A stretch of DNA of 58,021 nucleotides from SBAX01 sp043806315 (GTDB lineage: Bacteria > Planctomycetota > Phycisphaerae > UBA1845). This document shows positions 26,694-35,577 of the stretch, piece after piece. Within the stretch, counting starts at the first letter, position 1. The number at the start of each line of letters is the position of its first letter. The stretch is from NCBI GenBank assembly GCA_043806315.1, contig JAZDHF010000017.1, forward strand, positions 1-58,021, written 5' to 3'. A program made the translations under genes and the position numbers. Below the pieces are notes generated by a model. The model did no database searches. It had not been told where the DNA came from and saw nothing but the letters and a program-made list of their open reading frames with translations.

Positions 26694-26901
26694 GGGCGAT
26701 TCCCTCAAAACCGACGGTCCAGCAGTCTCCGAGTCAGCGCAGCCGTGCGCCGCCTGAGTTATCGGCACAGTTAGAAGGGGTCTTTTGGAAGCCGCGGCCC
26801 CACGGCTTTATCAAAGGGCTGTCCGATAACGCCGCACCGACGGAAGGGATGTCGCCTTGGGTGGGACGCCTTCAACTGCGGCGCCTGCCAAGAAACGCGG
26901 T

Positions 26902-27852
26902 TTACAGAAGCCCCGGAGTCTTGCTGAGGGCCTCGATCATTTTGAGGGCCGCGGGACCGGCCAGCACCACCAGAATGGCCGGGAAGATGAACAGAATGAG
27001 CGGGGCCATCAGCTTGACCGTCGTCTTCTGAGCGCGTTCCTCGGCGGCCTGGCGGCGCTTGATCCGCAACGCGTCCGACTGATTGCGCAGCGCCTTGGCA
27101 ATGCTGGTGCCAAACCGCTCGGTCTGGTTGATCATCGCCACCAGCGAGCGGACCTCGTCCAGACCGGTCCGGGTGCTGAGGTTACACAACGCCTCCGCGC
27201 GAGGAATGCCCATTTGGCTTTCGAGGGTCACGAGTTGCAGTTCTTCGGCCAGCGTGGGGTGGACCTTCTTCATCTCGTCGCCGACCCGTTGAAAAGCCGC
27301 GTCCAGACCCAGACCGGATTCCACGGAGATCACGATCATATCCAGCGTGTCGGGCAGCCCGTTGCGAATCTTCTCCCCGCGCTTGGCGATCGCCGAGCTG
27401 AGCCACAGGTTCGGGGCCAGGAAGCCCACTCCGGCGGCGATCATGGTAATGCCGATGGCGTTCTCCAGGTGCGTCCCCTTCGCCCACACGTACGCCGCGG
27501 CGGCTATCCCCACCAGCACGGCCATCATCGTCTTGCTCGCCAGGAAGGTGGTGGGGGCAGTCTCGGAGCGCAGACCCGCCATCGCCAGCTTCATCCGCAG
27601 CTTGGACATCTGCGCCGCGTCGTTCTTCATCGACGAGCGGACGGCCATCGGGGTGAGCGTGTCGAGGACCCGCTTAGCGACGGACTCCTTGGCCTGACGA
27701 CGCATTTCCTGGACCGCGCTCTGCGCCCGTCGCCCGGTCATACGCCGCTTGATGGCCTCATCGTCTTCCGTCGGCTTCGGCCAAAAGGCGTAGACGATCA
27801 GCATGACGCCGACCACCGCCATCGCGCCCAGTAGGTACATCGTTGCATTCAT
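26902..27852 (-). CDS. tadC: TadC, Tad pilus inner-membrane platform protein
   Basis: 316 residues. A type II secretion F domain is recognisable (LPDTLDMIVISVESGLGLDA, RVGDEMKKVHPTLAEEL) with transmembrane helices at about 8-24, 110-150 and near the end (LILFIFPAILVVLAGPA). TadC pairs with TadB to form the platform on which the ATPase drives Flp pilus assembly. It is the last gene of the reverse tad locus, separated from tadB by a word-repeat hairpin. Confidence 0.88.
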   Translation of the reverse strand: MNATMYLLGAMAVVGVMLIVYAFWPKPTEDDEAIKRRMTGRRAQSAVQEMRRQAKESVAKRVLDTLTPMAVRSSMKNDAAQMSKLRMKLAMAGLRSETAPTTFLASKTMMAVLVGIAAAAYVWAKGTHLENAIGITMIAAGVGFLAPNLWLSSAIAKRGEKIRNGLPDTLDMIVISVESGLGLDAAFQRVGDEMKKVHPTLAEELQLVTLESQMGIPRAEALCNLSTRTGLDEVRSLVAMINQTERFGTSIAKALRNQSDALRIKRRQAAEERAQKTTVKLMAPLILFIFPAILVVLAGPAALKMIEALSKTPGLL

Positions 27853-27865
27853 AGCGAAGACCTCG

Positions 27866-27957
27866 ACGAATTACGAATTACGAGTTACGAATTACGAAAG
27901 TGTCGCTCTCTGCCGTCGTCGTTTTTGTAATTCGTAACTTGTAATTCGTAATTCGTC
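27866..27957. repeat. Inverted pair of tandem-word arms (word near GAATTAC) between tadC and tadB
   Basis: Left arm 27866-27898 repeats CGAATTACGAATTACGAGTT; right arm 27926-27957 repeats GTAATTCGTAACTTGTAATT, the reverse complement. A 27-base loop separates them. The arms are AT-rich against GC-rich genes and end at the tadB stop codon. Confidence 0.8.
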
Positions 27958-28957
27958 ATACCTTGATGTTCACGATCCATCGAATCATGGCGATGCCCAT
28001 GAGCTGCATTCCGATGGCGATCATCAGCATGATCTGCCCCCGCGGATCCTCCAGCAGGATCCGCGCGTAGTTCGGATTCAGGTACATCGACGCCACGAAC
28101 ACGAGCGTCGGCAGGGCGAAAAGGACCCACCCGGACAACCGCCCTTCGGCGGTCAGACCGCGGACCAGCCCGGCCAACTCGATGCGCTCGCGGATGACGC
28201 CGCTGATGTTGTCCAGGACCTCCGCCAGGTCCCCGCCCGTCTGCCGTTGGATCATCACCGCGGTCACAAAGAATCGTACATCGAGCGAGTCGACGCGGTC
28301 GGCCATCGACTGCAACGCCTCCTCGACTTTGATCCCCAGGTTCTGCTCGTGGTAGACTTGGGCGAACTCGGTGGCGATCGGGGGGGGCATCTGCTCGTAG
28401 ACCAGTTGGATGGCCCCGGCGAGGGAGTGTCCGGCGCGCAAGGCCTGGCTCATCATCTCGAACACATCGGGCAACTGGTTCATCAGCTTGGTCATCCGCC
28501 GTTTGCGGCGGAAGTTGAACGCCACCAGTGGCAAGACCATGACGGCCCCGCCGCACCCCAGGGCGACGATGAGCTTGACCTGCACCGCCCACAGCACCAA
28601 CGTGACCAAGACGGCCACCCCGCACAGATTGAGCGACGTCTGCGACGCCGACCAGTCCACGTCCGCTTGATCGAGCAGCGTCTGCAGCTTGGGGACGAAC
28701 CTGAACTTCCCCACGAGCATGTCCGCGAAGGACCCCGCCTGTCCGATGGCGCCTCGCCGCATGATCGTGGCCGTGGCCTTATCCCGCTTGACGCGGTCGC
28801 CCCGAAGCCGCTCCTGCATCTTCCGCGATTCGGAGGATTTACTTTCCGCGAGCACCTGGTAGATGCCGTAGAACAGCAGCATCGATCCGACCGTGGGCAA
28901 AACGTACACCCAGATTTCGGACTCGCCTAGCAGCATGGGCGTGGTCAGTTCGAGCAT
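27956..28957 (-). CDS. tadB: TadB, Tad pilus inner-membrane platform protein
   Basis: 333 residues with an F domain (NQLPDVFEMMSQALRAGHSL, AGAIQLVYEQMPPPIATEFA) and membrane helices near 14-31, 118-150 and at the C-terminus. LGIKVEEALQSMADRVDSLD and AVMIQRQTGGDLAEVLDNIS are typical of TadB. It partners TadC. The ATPase gene tadA lies 43 bases upstream in the transcript. Confidence 0.88.
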   Translation of the reverse strand: MLELTTPMLLGESEIWVYVLPTVGSMLLFYGIYQVLAESKSSESRKMQERLRGDRVKRDKATATIMRRGAIGQAGSFADMLVGKFRFVPKLQTLLDQADVDWSASQTSLNLCGVAVLVTLVLWAVQVKLIVALGCGGAVMVLPLVAFNFRRKRRMTKLMNQLPDVFEMMSQALRAGHSLAGAIQLVYEQMPPPIATEFAQVYHEQNLGIKVEEALQSMADRVDSLDVRFFVTAVMIQRQTGGDLAEVLDNISGVIRERIELAGLVRGLTAEGRLSGWVLFALPTLVFVASMYLNPNYARILLEDPRGQIMLMIAIGMQLMGIAMIRWIVNIKV

Positions 28958-29000
28958 GAAAGAATCCCCCGATGGCGGCGTCGCGTCGCTCCCGCCTTGG

Positions 29001-30404
29001 TCACGCCGCGTCCCCCTCGTCGGTCATGAGCACTTGCCGCTGAAAAAGGCCTGGATCCACGTCGCACCCGGAAGTCTTCAGCCGTTCCAAGAACGAAGGG
29101 CGAATCCCCGTGGCGATAAAATGTCCCTGCGCTCGGCCGGTAGCGGTCACCCCGATCTGCTCGAAGGCAAAAATGTCCTGCATCGTAATGATATCCCCTT
29201 CCATGCCCGTCACCTCCGTGACGGCGACGAGCTTTCGGGACCCGCCGGTCATCCGTTGGGCCTGGACCAGCACGTGGATGGCGGAGGCGAACTGTTGACG
29301 AATGGCCTTCACCGGGAGTTCGAACCCGGCCATCATGACCATGGTCTCGACGCGGGCCACGGCGTCGCGGGCGGAGTTGGCGTGGACGGTGGTCAGGGAG
29401 CCGTCGTGCCCGGTGTTCATGGCCTGGAGCATGTCCAGGGTCTCCGGCCCGCGGCACTCGCCGACCACGATGCGGTCCGGTCGCATCCGCAGAGCGTTGA
29501 TGAGCAAATCGCGGATGGTGATCCGTCCTTTGCCTTCAATGTTGGCCGGGCGGGTCTCCAGGCGGACGACGTGGGGCTGTCGCAACTGCAACTCCGCCGC
29601 GTCCTCGATGGTAACGATCCGATCGGTATCCGGGATGAACGTGGACAAGTTGTTGAGCAGGGTCGTCTTGCCCGATCCCGTTCCGCCGACCACGAGAATG
29701 TTGAGATGGGACTTCACGCAGGCCGACAGAAAGTCGCGCATCTCCGGCGTCACCGACTTGAAGTTGATATAGTCGTCCCACGTCAGGGGGTCGGCGCCGA
29801 AGCGGCGGATGGACATGCTCGCCCCGTCGATGGCCAGCGGCGGGATCACGGCGTTGACCCGGCTTCCATCCGCGAGGCGCGCGTCCACCAGCGGACAGGT
29901 CTCGTCGCATCGCCGACCGACGGCGCTGACGATCTTGTCGATCACGTGCATCAGATGAGCGTTGTCGCGGAACTCGACCTCGGTCAACTCGAGCTTGCCG
30001 TGCCGCTCGACGTAGACCTGCTTGGGCCCGTTCACCAGGATGTCGCTGATGGTCGAGTCCGCGAGGATGACTTCCAACGGCCCGAGACCGAAGGTCTCAT
30101 CCAGAACCTCGCTGATGAGCCGCTGCCGCTCGTTGAAGTTGAGCAGCGTGTTCTCCTGGTCGGCGAGTTGCGAAACGACCTCCTTGACCTGTTGGCGGAG
30201 CGTCTCGTCGTCGCCGACCATGCGGGTGAGATCGAGCTGGTCGATGAGCTTGCGATGCAAGTGCATCTTCAGGATGTTGAATTGCTCAACCTTATCCTTG
30301 GAGACCTTGGGCTTTCCCGGCGCGCCGGGAGAGATCGGCTTAGGCACGCTGGGCGCCGGCGCGGGCGGCGCCGCTACGTTACTGGATGACCGCTTACCAA
30401 ACAT
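29001..30404 (-). CDS. tadA: TadA/CpaF secretion ATPase
   Basis: 467 residues from the ATG at 30404 with GGGGGAG upstream; the ORF extension to 30485 lies in repeat DNA. Walker A GGTGSGKTT starts at about residue 240; the Asp box and Walker B are in TIEDAAELQL and RPDRIVVGECRGPE, and the His box in GHDGSLTTVHANS. It powers pilus extension, and possibly retraction, for the Tad (Flp) pilus. The N-terminal 35 residues are Pro/Ala/Ser-rich and partly encoded by a copy of the 16-base palindrome at 30315-30330. Confidence 0.93.
   Translation of the reverse strand: MFGKRSSSNVAAPPAPAPSVPKPISPGAPGKPKVSKDKVEQFNILKMHLHRKLIDQLDLTRMVGDDETLRQQVKEVVSQLADQENTLLNFNERQRLISEVLDETFGLGPLEVILADSTISDILVNGPKQVYVERHGKLELTEVEFRDNAHLMHVIDKIVSAVGRRCDETCPLVDARLADGSRVNAVIPPLAIDGASMSIRRFGADPLTWDDYINFKSVTPEMRDFLSACVKSHLNILVVGGTGSGKTTLLNNLSTFIPDTDRIVTIEDAAELQLRQPHVVRLETRPANIEGKGRITIRDLLINALRMRPDRIVVGECRGPETLDMLQAMNTGHDGSLTTVHANSARDAVARVETMVMMAGFELPVKAIRQQFASAIHVLVQAQRMTGGSRKLVAVTEVTGMEGDIITMQDIFAFEQIGVTATGRAQGHFIATGIRPSFLERLKTSGCDVDPGLFQRQVLMTDEGDAA
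30315..30330. repeat. 16-base palindrome TCCCGGCGCGCCGGGA (copy inside tadA)
   Basis: Perfect self-complementary copy. It encodes the Ser-Pro-Gly-Ala-Pro-Gly part of the low-complexity TadA N-terminus. Related copies are at 31752, 31888, 32016, 32062 and 43479. Confidence 0.8.
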
Positions 30405-30433
30405 CCGCACACTCCCCCGTTCGCAATCTGCGA

Positions 30434-30505
30434 TGGGGTCTGGGGTTTGGGGGTTGGGCATTGCACTCTCAACCCCATACCCCAATCCCCAATCCCCAAT
30501 CCCCC
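30434..30505. repeat. Inverted pair of tandem-word arms (word near GGGGTTT) upstream of tadA
   Basis: Left arm 30434-30459 is G-rich (TGGGGTCTGGGGTTTGGGGG); right arm 30469-30505 repeats CCCAATCC, the approximate reverse complement. It lies between cpaE and tadA. G-runs on one strand could also form a quadruplex. Confidence 0.7.
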
Positions 30506-30554
30506 GTCCCTACACCCCGCACACGAAAGGCCCACAAGACGACCGGCACACGCC

Positions 30555-31745
30555 TTAGCTCTGGGCGAACATGCGACCGACAAAGCCCTTCTTGTTGCGC
30601 GCATCCTTATCATCGGTCGGGGAGTCGCCCCCATGCAGCCGCTCGGCGATTTCCTGGATGGCGCGACGGACCTTCGTTTTCGGACCGTGCGTCAGCAGCG
30701 GCTCACCGAGGTTGATCGCTCCGCTGACCGCCGGCCAATCGTCCGGGATGGACGCGAACAGCTCCAGCCCCAACGTCTCCGTGACGTTGGCGATGGATAA
30801 GTGTCCCGCCTCGCGTCCGACGCGGTTGCAGACTAACTTGGTTCGATCCAGGTTGTAGCCGTTGGCCCGCATGTTCTCGATTACCCGTAGCGCGTTCCGC
30901 ACGCACGGCACCAACAGTTGCACGACCAGGAGGTTCACGTCCGATAGCGCCAGGATCGACTTCGCCCCGATGTCGGAGCGCAACGGTCCGTCGGCGACGA
31001 TGTACTCGCTCATGGGCAGGAGCGTGGAAAACACGCCCATGCACGCGGCCGCAGTGATGTTGTCCGCCTCCGCGAGATTCGAGGGACGACTCAACACCTG
31101 TACGCCGGTGGCGTGCTTGGAGAGCGCTCGTCCGACCACTGACGGTTCCAAGTGTTCCGGGGAACCGCACAGGTCCGCCAGGGTGTAGATCGGCTCGACA
31201 TCCAAGAAGGTGGCGACCTGCCCGAAGCGATAGTCGAGGTCGACGACGGTCACGTGCCCCGACGCGAGAGCGGCCAGCTCCACGCCGAGATTGGCCGCGA
31301 GCATCGTGGCCCCGACTCCCCCGGCCGTCCCGACGACGGTGATGAGCCTACCATGCGTCACCGACGCAACGCGGTGACTGGCCATCCGGTTGATCGCCTC
31401 GCCGAGAGCCTCTCCGTCGATGGGTTTGGGGAGAAACTCCTTCACGCCCAGGCGCATGACCTTCAGAATCAGGGGTCCGTCGGTGCACTCCGAAGCCGCG
31501 AAAATGGTGAGATTCCGGTTGGCGCCCGCCACGTCGCCGATGATCGGCAGGACGGCCTCCGGGTTCGGGTCGAGGTTGACCAGCAGGATATCGACGGGGA
31601 ATTGACCGACCGCCTGGGCGAGCAGCGCCGGCTCGTCCACCTCCGCGAGGATCTTCACCCCCTCTAACTTCAGGAGCATGGCGCGGAGTTGCAGCGCGAA
31701 CTCTTCGTTCTCGTTCAGCACGATGAACTTGAGGTCTTGCCCCAT
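30555..31745 (-). CDS. cpaE: CpaE/TadZ-like pilus localisation ATPase
   Basis: 396 residues from the ATG at 31745. Residues 1-115 form a receiver-like domain (FIVLNENEEFALQLRAMLLK, LGVKEFLPKPI) and residues 132-370 a ParA/MinD-type domain. The nucleotide loop is GTAGGVGAT (139-147), in which both lysines of the classical KGGxGK motif are replaced, as in the deviant CpaE/TadZ group. VVDLDYRFG and DRTKLVCNRVGR follow. The protein positions the Tad apparatus at the cell pole. The ribosome site GGGAGAG is the edge of a 16-base palindrome (31752-31767). Confidence 0.85.
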   Translation of the reverse strand: MGQDLKFIVLNENEEFALQLRAMLLKLEGVKILAEVDEPALLAQAVGQFPVDILLVNLDPNPEAVLPIIGDVAGANRNLTIFAASECTDGPLILKVMRLGVKEFLPKPIDGEALGEAINRMASHRVASVTHGRLITVVGTAGGVGATMLAANLGVELAALASGHVTVVDLDYRFGQVATFLDVEPIYTLADLCGSPEHLEPSVVGRALSKHATGVQVLSRPSNLAEADNITAAACMGVFSTLLPMSEYIVADGPLRSDIGAKSILALSDVNLLVVQLLVPCVRNALRVIENMRANGYNLDRTKLVCNRVGREAGHLSIANVTETLGLELFASIPDDWPAVSGAINLGEPLLTHGPKTKVRRAIQEIAERLHGGDSPTDDKDARNKKGFVGRMFAQS

Positions 31746-31751
31746 CGACTC

Positions 31752-32077
31752 TCCCGGCGCGCCGGGACTCCTCCCCTCGTTGGGGAATGTCGAATGCGGA
31801 ATTGGGAATGCTGAAAACATGTGGTGGGCGGTCCGCTCGGCGCCCTTCCGCATTCCGCATTCACCATTCCGAATTCATGCCTTTCGCTCCCGGCGCGCCG
31901 GGAGTGGCTGCCTGATCTATCTATCGGCTTGCGGGAGCGAGACTTTGCGAGTTCCGGCGCGGGGGAGTCGCAGCGTCCTCATAACGCGGGATGCCAACCG
32001 TAGGCAGGATGTGGTACCGGCGCGCCGGGAGCGGGACGCAAAGCCGTCCCATAAGTTTCAATCCCGGCGCGCTGGGA
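31752..32077. repeat. Cluster of four copies of the TCCCGGCGCGCCGGGA palindrome between cpaE and the secretin gene
   Basis: Copies at 31752-31767 and 31888-31903 are perfect, 32016-32030 lacks the first base pair, and 32062-32077 has one change (GCGCGCTGGGA). They occupy the 336-base spacer before cpaE together with one word-repeat hairpin (31785-31876). No gene is seen in this spacer. Confidence 0.75.
31785..31876. repeat. Inverted pair of tandem-word arms (word near GAATGCG)
   Basis: Left arm 31785-31812 (GAATGTCGAATGCGGAATTG) and right arm 31846-31876 (TTCCGCATTCCGCATTCACC) are approximate reverse complements, separated by a 33-base loop. It lies among the palindrome copies upstream of cpaE. 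Confidence 0.7.
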
Positions 32078-32081
32078 GAGT

Positions 32082-33698
32082 TCAGCGTACGTCACTTCCG
32101 CCCGCATGTCCCCACGGACCGTGGACCGAAAGCTCATCCGGCGCCGACTCGATCCCCGGGCCCTTATGCCTCTTGCACTTCGACGGGCAGTTGGCTCCCT
32201 CGCACGGACACTTCCCCGAGCCTTCCAACAACCCCATCGCGTACAACTCGATATCGTTGGGATCGATGCGGTCGTCCTGCGGCAAACGCACCTTCTGGTG
32301 GGCATCGAGCGGGGCGACGATTTCCGGCGTCACCAGGACCACCAACTCCGTGAGCGAACGGCGGAAGTTCACCGAGCGGAACAAGGCCCCCAGGATCGGC
32401 ACGTCGCCGATGCCCGGAACGCGTGACGACAACCCGCGTACCTGCTCACTCAGGAGCCCCGCGATGGCGATCGTCTGGCCGTTCCCCAGTTCCACCGTCG
32501 TCTCCATCGACCGCGACGTGAGACCCGGCACAATGAACCCTTGAAACTGCACGCCTGCGGTAAAGTCCAGTTCGGAGACCTCCGGGGAGACGCGGAGGCG
32601 AATCCGCTGCTGCCCCTGCACAACGGGCGTGAAGTTCATCCGCACGCCGAACTCTTTGAACTCCACAGTGACGCGGAAGTCGCCCTGCGGGACCAGGATG
32701 GGGAACTCGCCGCCCGCAAGGAAGGTCGCCGTCTCGCCGCTGATCGCCACCAAGTTCGGCTCCGCCAGCACGCTCAACAGCGAGTTGTTCGCCATGGCCC
32801 TGATGAACAGTTGCATTTGTGCCCGCGGGAATCCCAGTGAGAGCGTCGAGTTTTGCCCCAGCGGAATCCCGTTTGTGCCGGTGACAAAGGGGAGGTTCTG
32901 GGTCACGGGCGCGCCGGCGGCGGCGCCGATGTCGATCGGGTTGATGCCGCCCAGTTGGTTGACGATGAAGCCGTCGCGGAAGTTCTCGCCCGCGAGGAAG
33001 CCATTGATGCCCAGTTCCCGCGCCGCGGCCCGACTGACCTCGGCCACCACGACTTTCAAGAGAACCTGCTGCTCGCCGGCGACTTCGAGGTGGTTCTGCA
33101 CCTTGGTCATGGCCTTGCCTTCGGTCGTCGAGGGGATGAACAACGCCGCCAGCTCTTCGATCCGCCGAGCCCGCTCCGCGCTGCTCACCGTGCCGACCAG
33201 CACGATGTTGCCCCGGACCGACGTCGCCTTGGCGCTGGATTGCGGATCGATGCCCTTCAGGGCCTCGTTGAGCTTCTCCAGGTCCAACTCCACGGTCACC
33301 TCGAACACGTACTCTTTACCGTCCGTCCCGCTCAGCACCACGGTCGTGCTGCCAAACGCCCCGCCGGTGATGAGCATCCGTGTGGGGCTCACCACCTGGA
33401 CGTCGGCGATCTGCTTGGCGACGACGTCGGCCCGCTGCGCCTCGACCGTGGTCTCGACGGTCACGCTTCGGTGGATCGGAATGGTGATCCGCTGCGAACT
33501 GGCCGCTAAGTCCAGAACGGAGGCGCGGAACTCCTTGCCCCCGGGCTTGGCCTCCGGTTTGCCCTGACCCTGCGCTTCCGCGCCGGTCAGCAGGAGCGCT
33601 CCCAGAGCGAATGCGACCCAACCCGAACGGCTCCGACGGCTCGCGCGATTCACCCGATTGGCCATCGACAGGCCGTCTTCCCTGACTTTCGTTGACAT
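32082..33698 (-). CDS. cpaC: CpaC/RcpA outer-membrane secretin of the Tad pilus
   Basis: 538 residues from the ATG at 33698, which has AGGAG upstream; an ATG at 33665 is the alternative. Signal peptide about residues 12-45 (ALGALLLTGAEAQG). The N-terminal region has the CpaC pilus-associated domain (ITIPIHRSVTVETTVEAQRA) and a BON-like domain (VRGNIVLVGTVSSAERARRI), then the secretin core with VPGIGDVPILGALFRS and ELVVLVTPEIV. It forms the outer-membrane ring. Unusual: a C-terminal tail of about 45 residues with four cysteines (KCPCEGANCPSKCKRH) after the normal secretin end. Confidence 0.9.
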   Translation of the reverse strand: MSTKVREDGLSMANRVNRASRRSRSGWVAFALGALLLTGAEAQGQGKPEAKPGGKEFRASVLDLAASSQRITIPIHRSVTVETTVEAQRADVVAKQIADVQVVSPTRMLITGGAFGSTTVVLSGTDGKEYVFEVTVELDLEKLNEALKGIDPQSSAKATSVRGNIVLVGTVSSAERARRIEELAALFIPSTTEGKAMTKVQNHLEVAGEQQVLLKVVVAEVSRAAARELGINGFLAGENFRDGFIVNQLGGINPIDIGAAAGAPVTQNLPFVTGTNGIPLGQNSTLSLGFPRAQMQLFIRAMANNSLLSVLAEPNLVAISGETATFLAGGEFPILVPQGDFRVTVEFKEFGVRMNFTPVVQGQQRIRLRVSPEVSELDFTAGVQFQGFIVPGLTSRSMETTVELGNGQTIAIAGLLSEQVRGLSSRVPGIGDVPILGALFRSVNFRRSLTELVVLVTPEIVAPLDAHQKVRLPQDDRIDPNDIELYAMGLLEGSGKCPCEGANCPSKCKRHKGPGIESAPDELSVHGPWGHAGGSDVR

Positions 33699-33743
33699 TG
33701 GCGGCGTTCTCCTAGCCTTCAACCCTTCAACCCTGCTACGCTG

Positions 33744-34850
33744 CTACTCACCCGCGCCGGGCGCCGGGCTCCCGCCTTGGTCGCCCGGTGTCTCATCGAC
33801 GTTATCGACATCGCCGGGTTCGGCGGGTCCCTGCGCGGCGCCGGTCGATTGGGGCGCCGGTGCCGGACTGCGGCCCTTCACGCCGCTCATCATGGCCGAG
33901 GCCCGCGTAGGCCCGCCCTGCGACATCTCCAGGATTCGGGCGGAATGGGCGCTCTCAAACGTGATCCGTTCCACCGACCTCGCTTGGTTCGTCATCGAAC
34001 CGCGGAAGACCAGAACCGGGTGCGGTTCCGGCTCCGGCGGGGCGGTAGCTCTCCTGGTGACCGGCGGCGGAGGAGGCGTCGGGGCGGGGGGCGCCTTATC
34101 CGCTGCAGCGCTCCTCATCGAGTTCATGATTTCGCTTTCGTAGGCCCTCGCGGGCAACGTCGGCGTCTTGTCGTCCTCCCCGCGCATCGCCAGTGTGATC
34201 TTGCCCCGGGTGCCCGCCAGGTGCAGCTTGGGCACCTCGATTTCGGGAACCAGGAGCGTCGCCGACTTGGCCGGCTTCATCTGTGCTCCCTTCGCCGGCT
34301 CCGGCTCGGAGCCGGTCCCTTGACCGATCGCCGCGACCTGCACATGCTGCAGGATGACTTCCGCAATCGTCTCCTTCTTGCCCCGCGCCCCCGTCTCCAC
34401 GTCCATCACCACGATCACGTCCACCCAATCGCCGGGCTGGACCTGGTAGGCGACGCCGGAGACTTCGTCGATCTTGACCGACACGGCGCGAAACCCGGGC
34501 GGGATTCGACCGACCATCCCCGCTCGGGTTCCCGGCGGGGCGAGCATGGACAGCAACACGGGCGTGTTCTTCGGAATCGGCTTCGACGCCACGCGCCCGA
34601 TCGCTAGGTCCACCTTGTCGAGCCGCTCGTTCGCCGGAGCAAACAGGCTGTCGGCCGTCTCGACGGTCTCCACCATGTCCTTCTGAATTTCCTCGTAGCC
34701 CGCGATGTCCTGCTTGGCGCGAACCACGGTGACCGTCTGCCGCGCTGCGTTGGAGGCCTGGGCCCTACGGATCGAGTCCACGCCGAACTTCACCGCCAGA
34801 AGCCCGATCCCCAAACCGAGCACCAACGGTATGATTGCCTTTCGCTTCAT
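33744..34850 (-). CDS. cpaB: CpaB/RcpC Tad pilus assembly protein
   Basis: 368 residues from the ATG at 34850 with AGAGGA upstream. A single N-terminal helix (IIPLVLGLGIGLLAVKFGV) anchors it. The SAF domain follows (VVRAKQDIAGYEEIQKDMVE, RVASKPIPKNTPVLLSML) and then the RcpC domain (IPPGFRAVSVKIDEVSGVAY, QPGDWVDVIVVMD). The C-terminal third is Pro/Ala-rich and low in complexity. CpaB works in the periplasm with the secretin, whose gene follows 45 bases downstream. Upstream is a word-repeat hairpin at 35023-35107. Confidence 0.88.
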   Translation of the reverse strand: MKRKAIIPLVLGLGIGLLAVKFGVDSIRRAQASNAARQTVTVVRAKQDIAGYEEIQKDMVETVETADSLFAPANERLDKVDLAIGRVASKPIPKNTPVLLSMLAPPGTRAGMVGRIPPGFRAVSVKIDEVSGVAYQVQPGDWVDVIVVMDVETGARGKKETIAEVILQHVQVAAIGQGTGSEPEPAKGAQMKPAKSATLLVPEIEVPKLHLAGTRGKITLAMRGEDDKTPTLPARAYESEIMNSMRSAAADKAPPAPTPPPPPVTRRATAPPEPEPHPVLVFRGSMTNQARSVERITFESAHSARILEMSQGGPTRASAMMSGVKGRSPAPAPQSTGAAQGPAEPGDVDNVDETPGDQGGSPAPGAGE

Positions 34851-35022
34851 GATCGTTCGTCCTCTTTCTCGTTGCACGCCTGGCGAGGCGCCGGTTCGGT
34901 CGGGGGTCCCTGACTCCTCTGGGCGTCAGGTCCGGGAGTACCCGCCTCGCCGCCCCGTAATCCCAATCTCGTCTGTTTATCGGATGGTTTTCGGCGACGT
35001 TCGACCTAAGAAAAGAAAAATG

Positions 35023-35107
35023 CAAAGTTCGAAGTTCGAAGTTCAAAGACAGGACCGCCGACCGATCCGATGCTCTTTGGACTTGAAACTTCGAACTTTG
35101 AACTTAA
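35023..35107. repeat. Inverted pair of tandem-word arms (word near AAGTTCG) between cpaB and tadE
   Basis: Left arm 35023-35049 repeats AAGTTCGAAGTTCGAAGTTC; right arm 35078-35107 repeats its complement (CTTGAAACTTCGAACTTTGA). The 28-base loop is GC-rich. The same word is used at 36228-36306, and a single arm is found at 35535-35576, where it encodes the start of tadE. Confidence 0.8.
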
Positions 35108-35114
35108 CCAGAGG

Positions 35115-35576
35115 TTACATCCCCTCTTTGCGCATGCTGCAGCTCCCGCCCAGATCGTAGGCGTGGGTGCCGAAGAACCCGCCCATCAGCGACACCTCGC
35201 TGTAGGGGACGGTCACCGTGATCGTCTCGACCGGGTCCGCCACCGTGGCGTGCGTCATGCTGACGGAATAGCCGGTCAGCCCCGTCGGCTCCATGACCTC
35301 GGCGACACGCGTCAGTACCGACGTGTACGGCGATGTGGACGTCTGCAGGATCGCGATGCGGGTTCCCTCGCGGGCCGCCGTCTGCAGCGTCTGTCGAACC
35401 ATGAACACCCATCCGTATTCCATGATCCCGAACAGAATCGTCAGAAGCAGCGGCAGAACGACGGCGAACTCAACTACGGCCGCAGCCCGGCGAAATGGTG
35501 AAGTCCGCGGCCCAACGTTCGAAACAGGGAATGTCCCCCTCTTTAACTTTTGAACTTTAATGTTTGAACTTCTCAT
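35115..35576 (-). CDS. tadE: TadE/TadG-type minor pseudopilin
   Basis: 153 residues. The TadE signature helix AAAVVEFAVVLPLLLTILFG with the conserved Glu begins around residue 31, followed by GIMEYGWVFMVRQTLQTAAR. Minor pilin-like proteins of this family are needed for Tad pilus assembly. The first dozen residues (MRSSNIKVQKLK) are encoded by one arm of the AAGTTCA word repeat. The start lies one base after the stop of the peptidase gene with GGGGGG upstream, so this start is plausible, but the N-terminus looks acquired from repeat DNA. Confidence 0.82.
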   Translation of the reverse strand: MRSSNIKVQKLKRGTFPVSNVGPRTSPFRRAAAVVEFAVVLPLLLTILFGIMEYGWVFMVRQTLQTAAREGTRIAILQTSTSPYTSVLTRVAEVMEPTGLTGYSVSMTHATVADPVETITVTVPYSEVSLMGGFFGTHAYDLGGSCSMRKEGM

Positions 35577-35577
35577 C

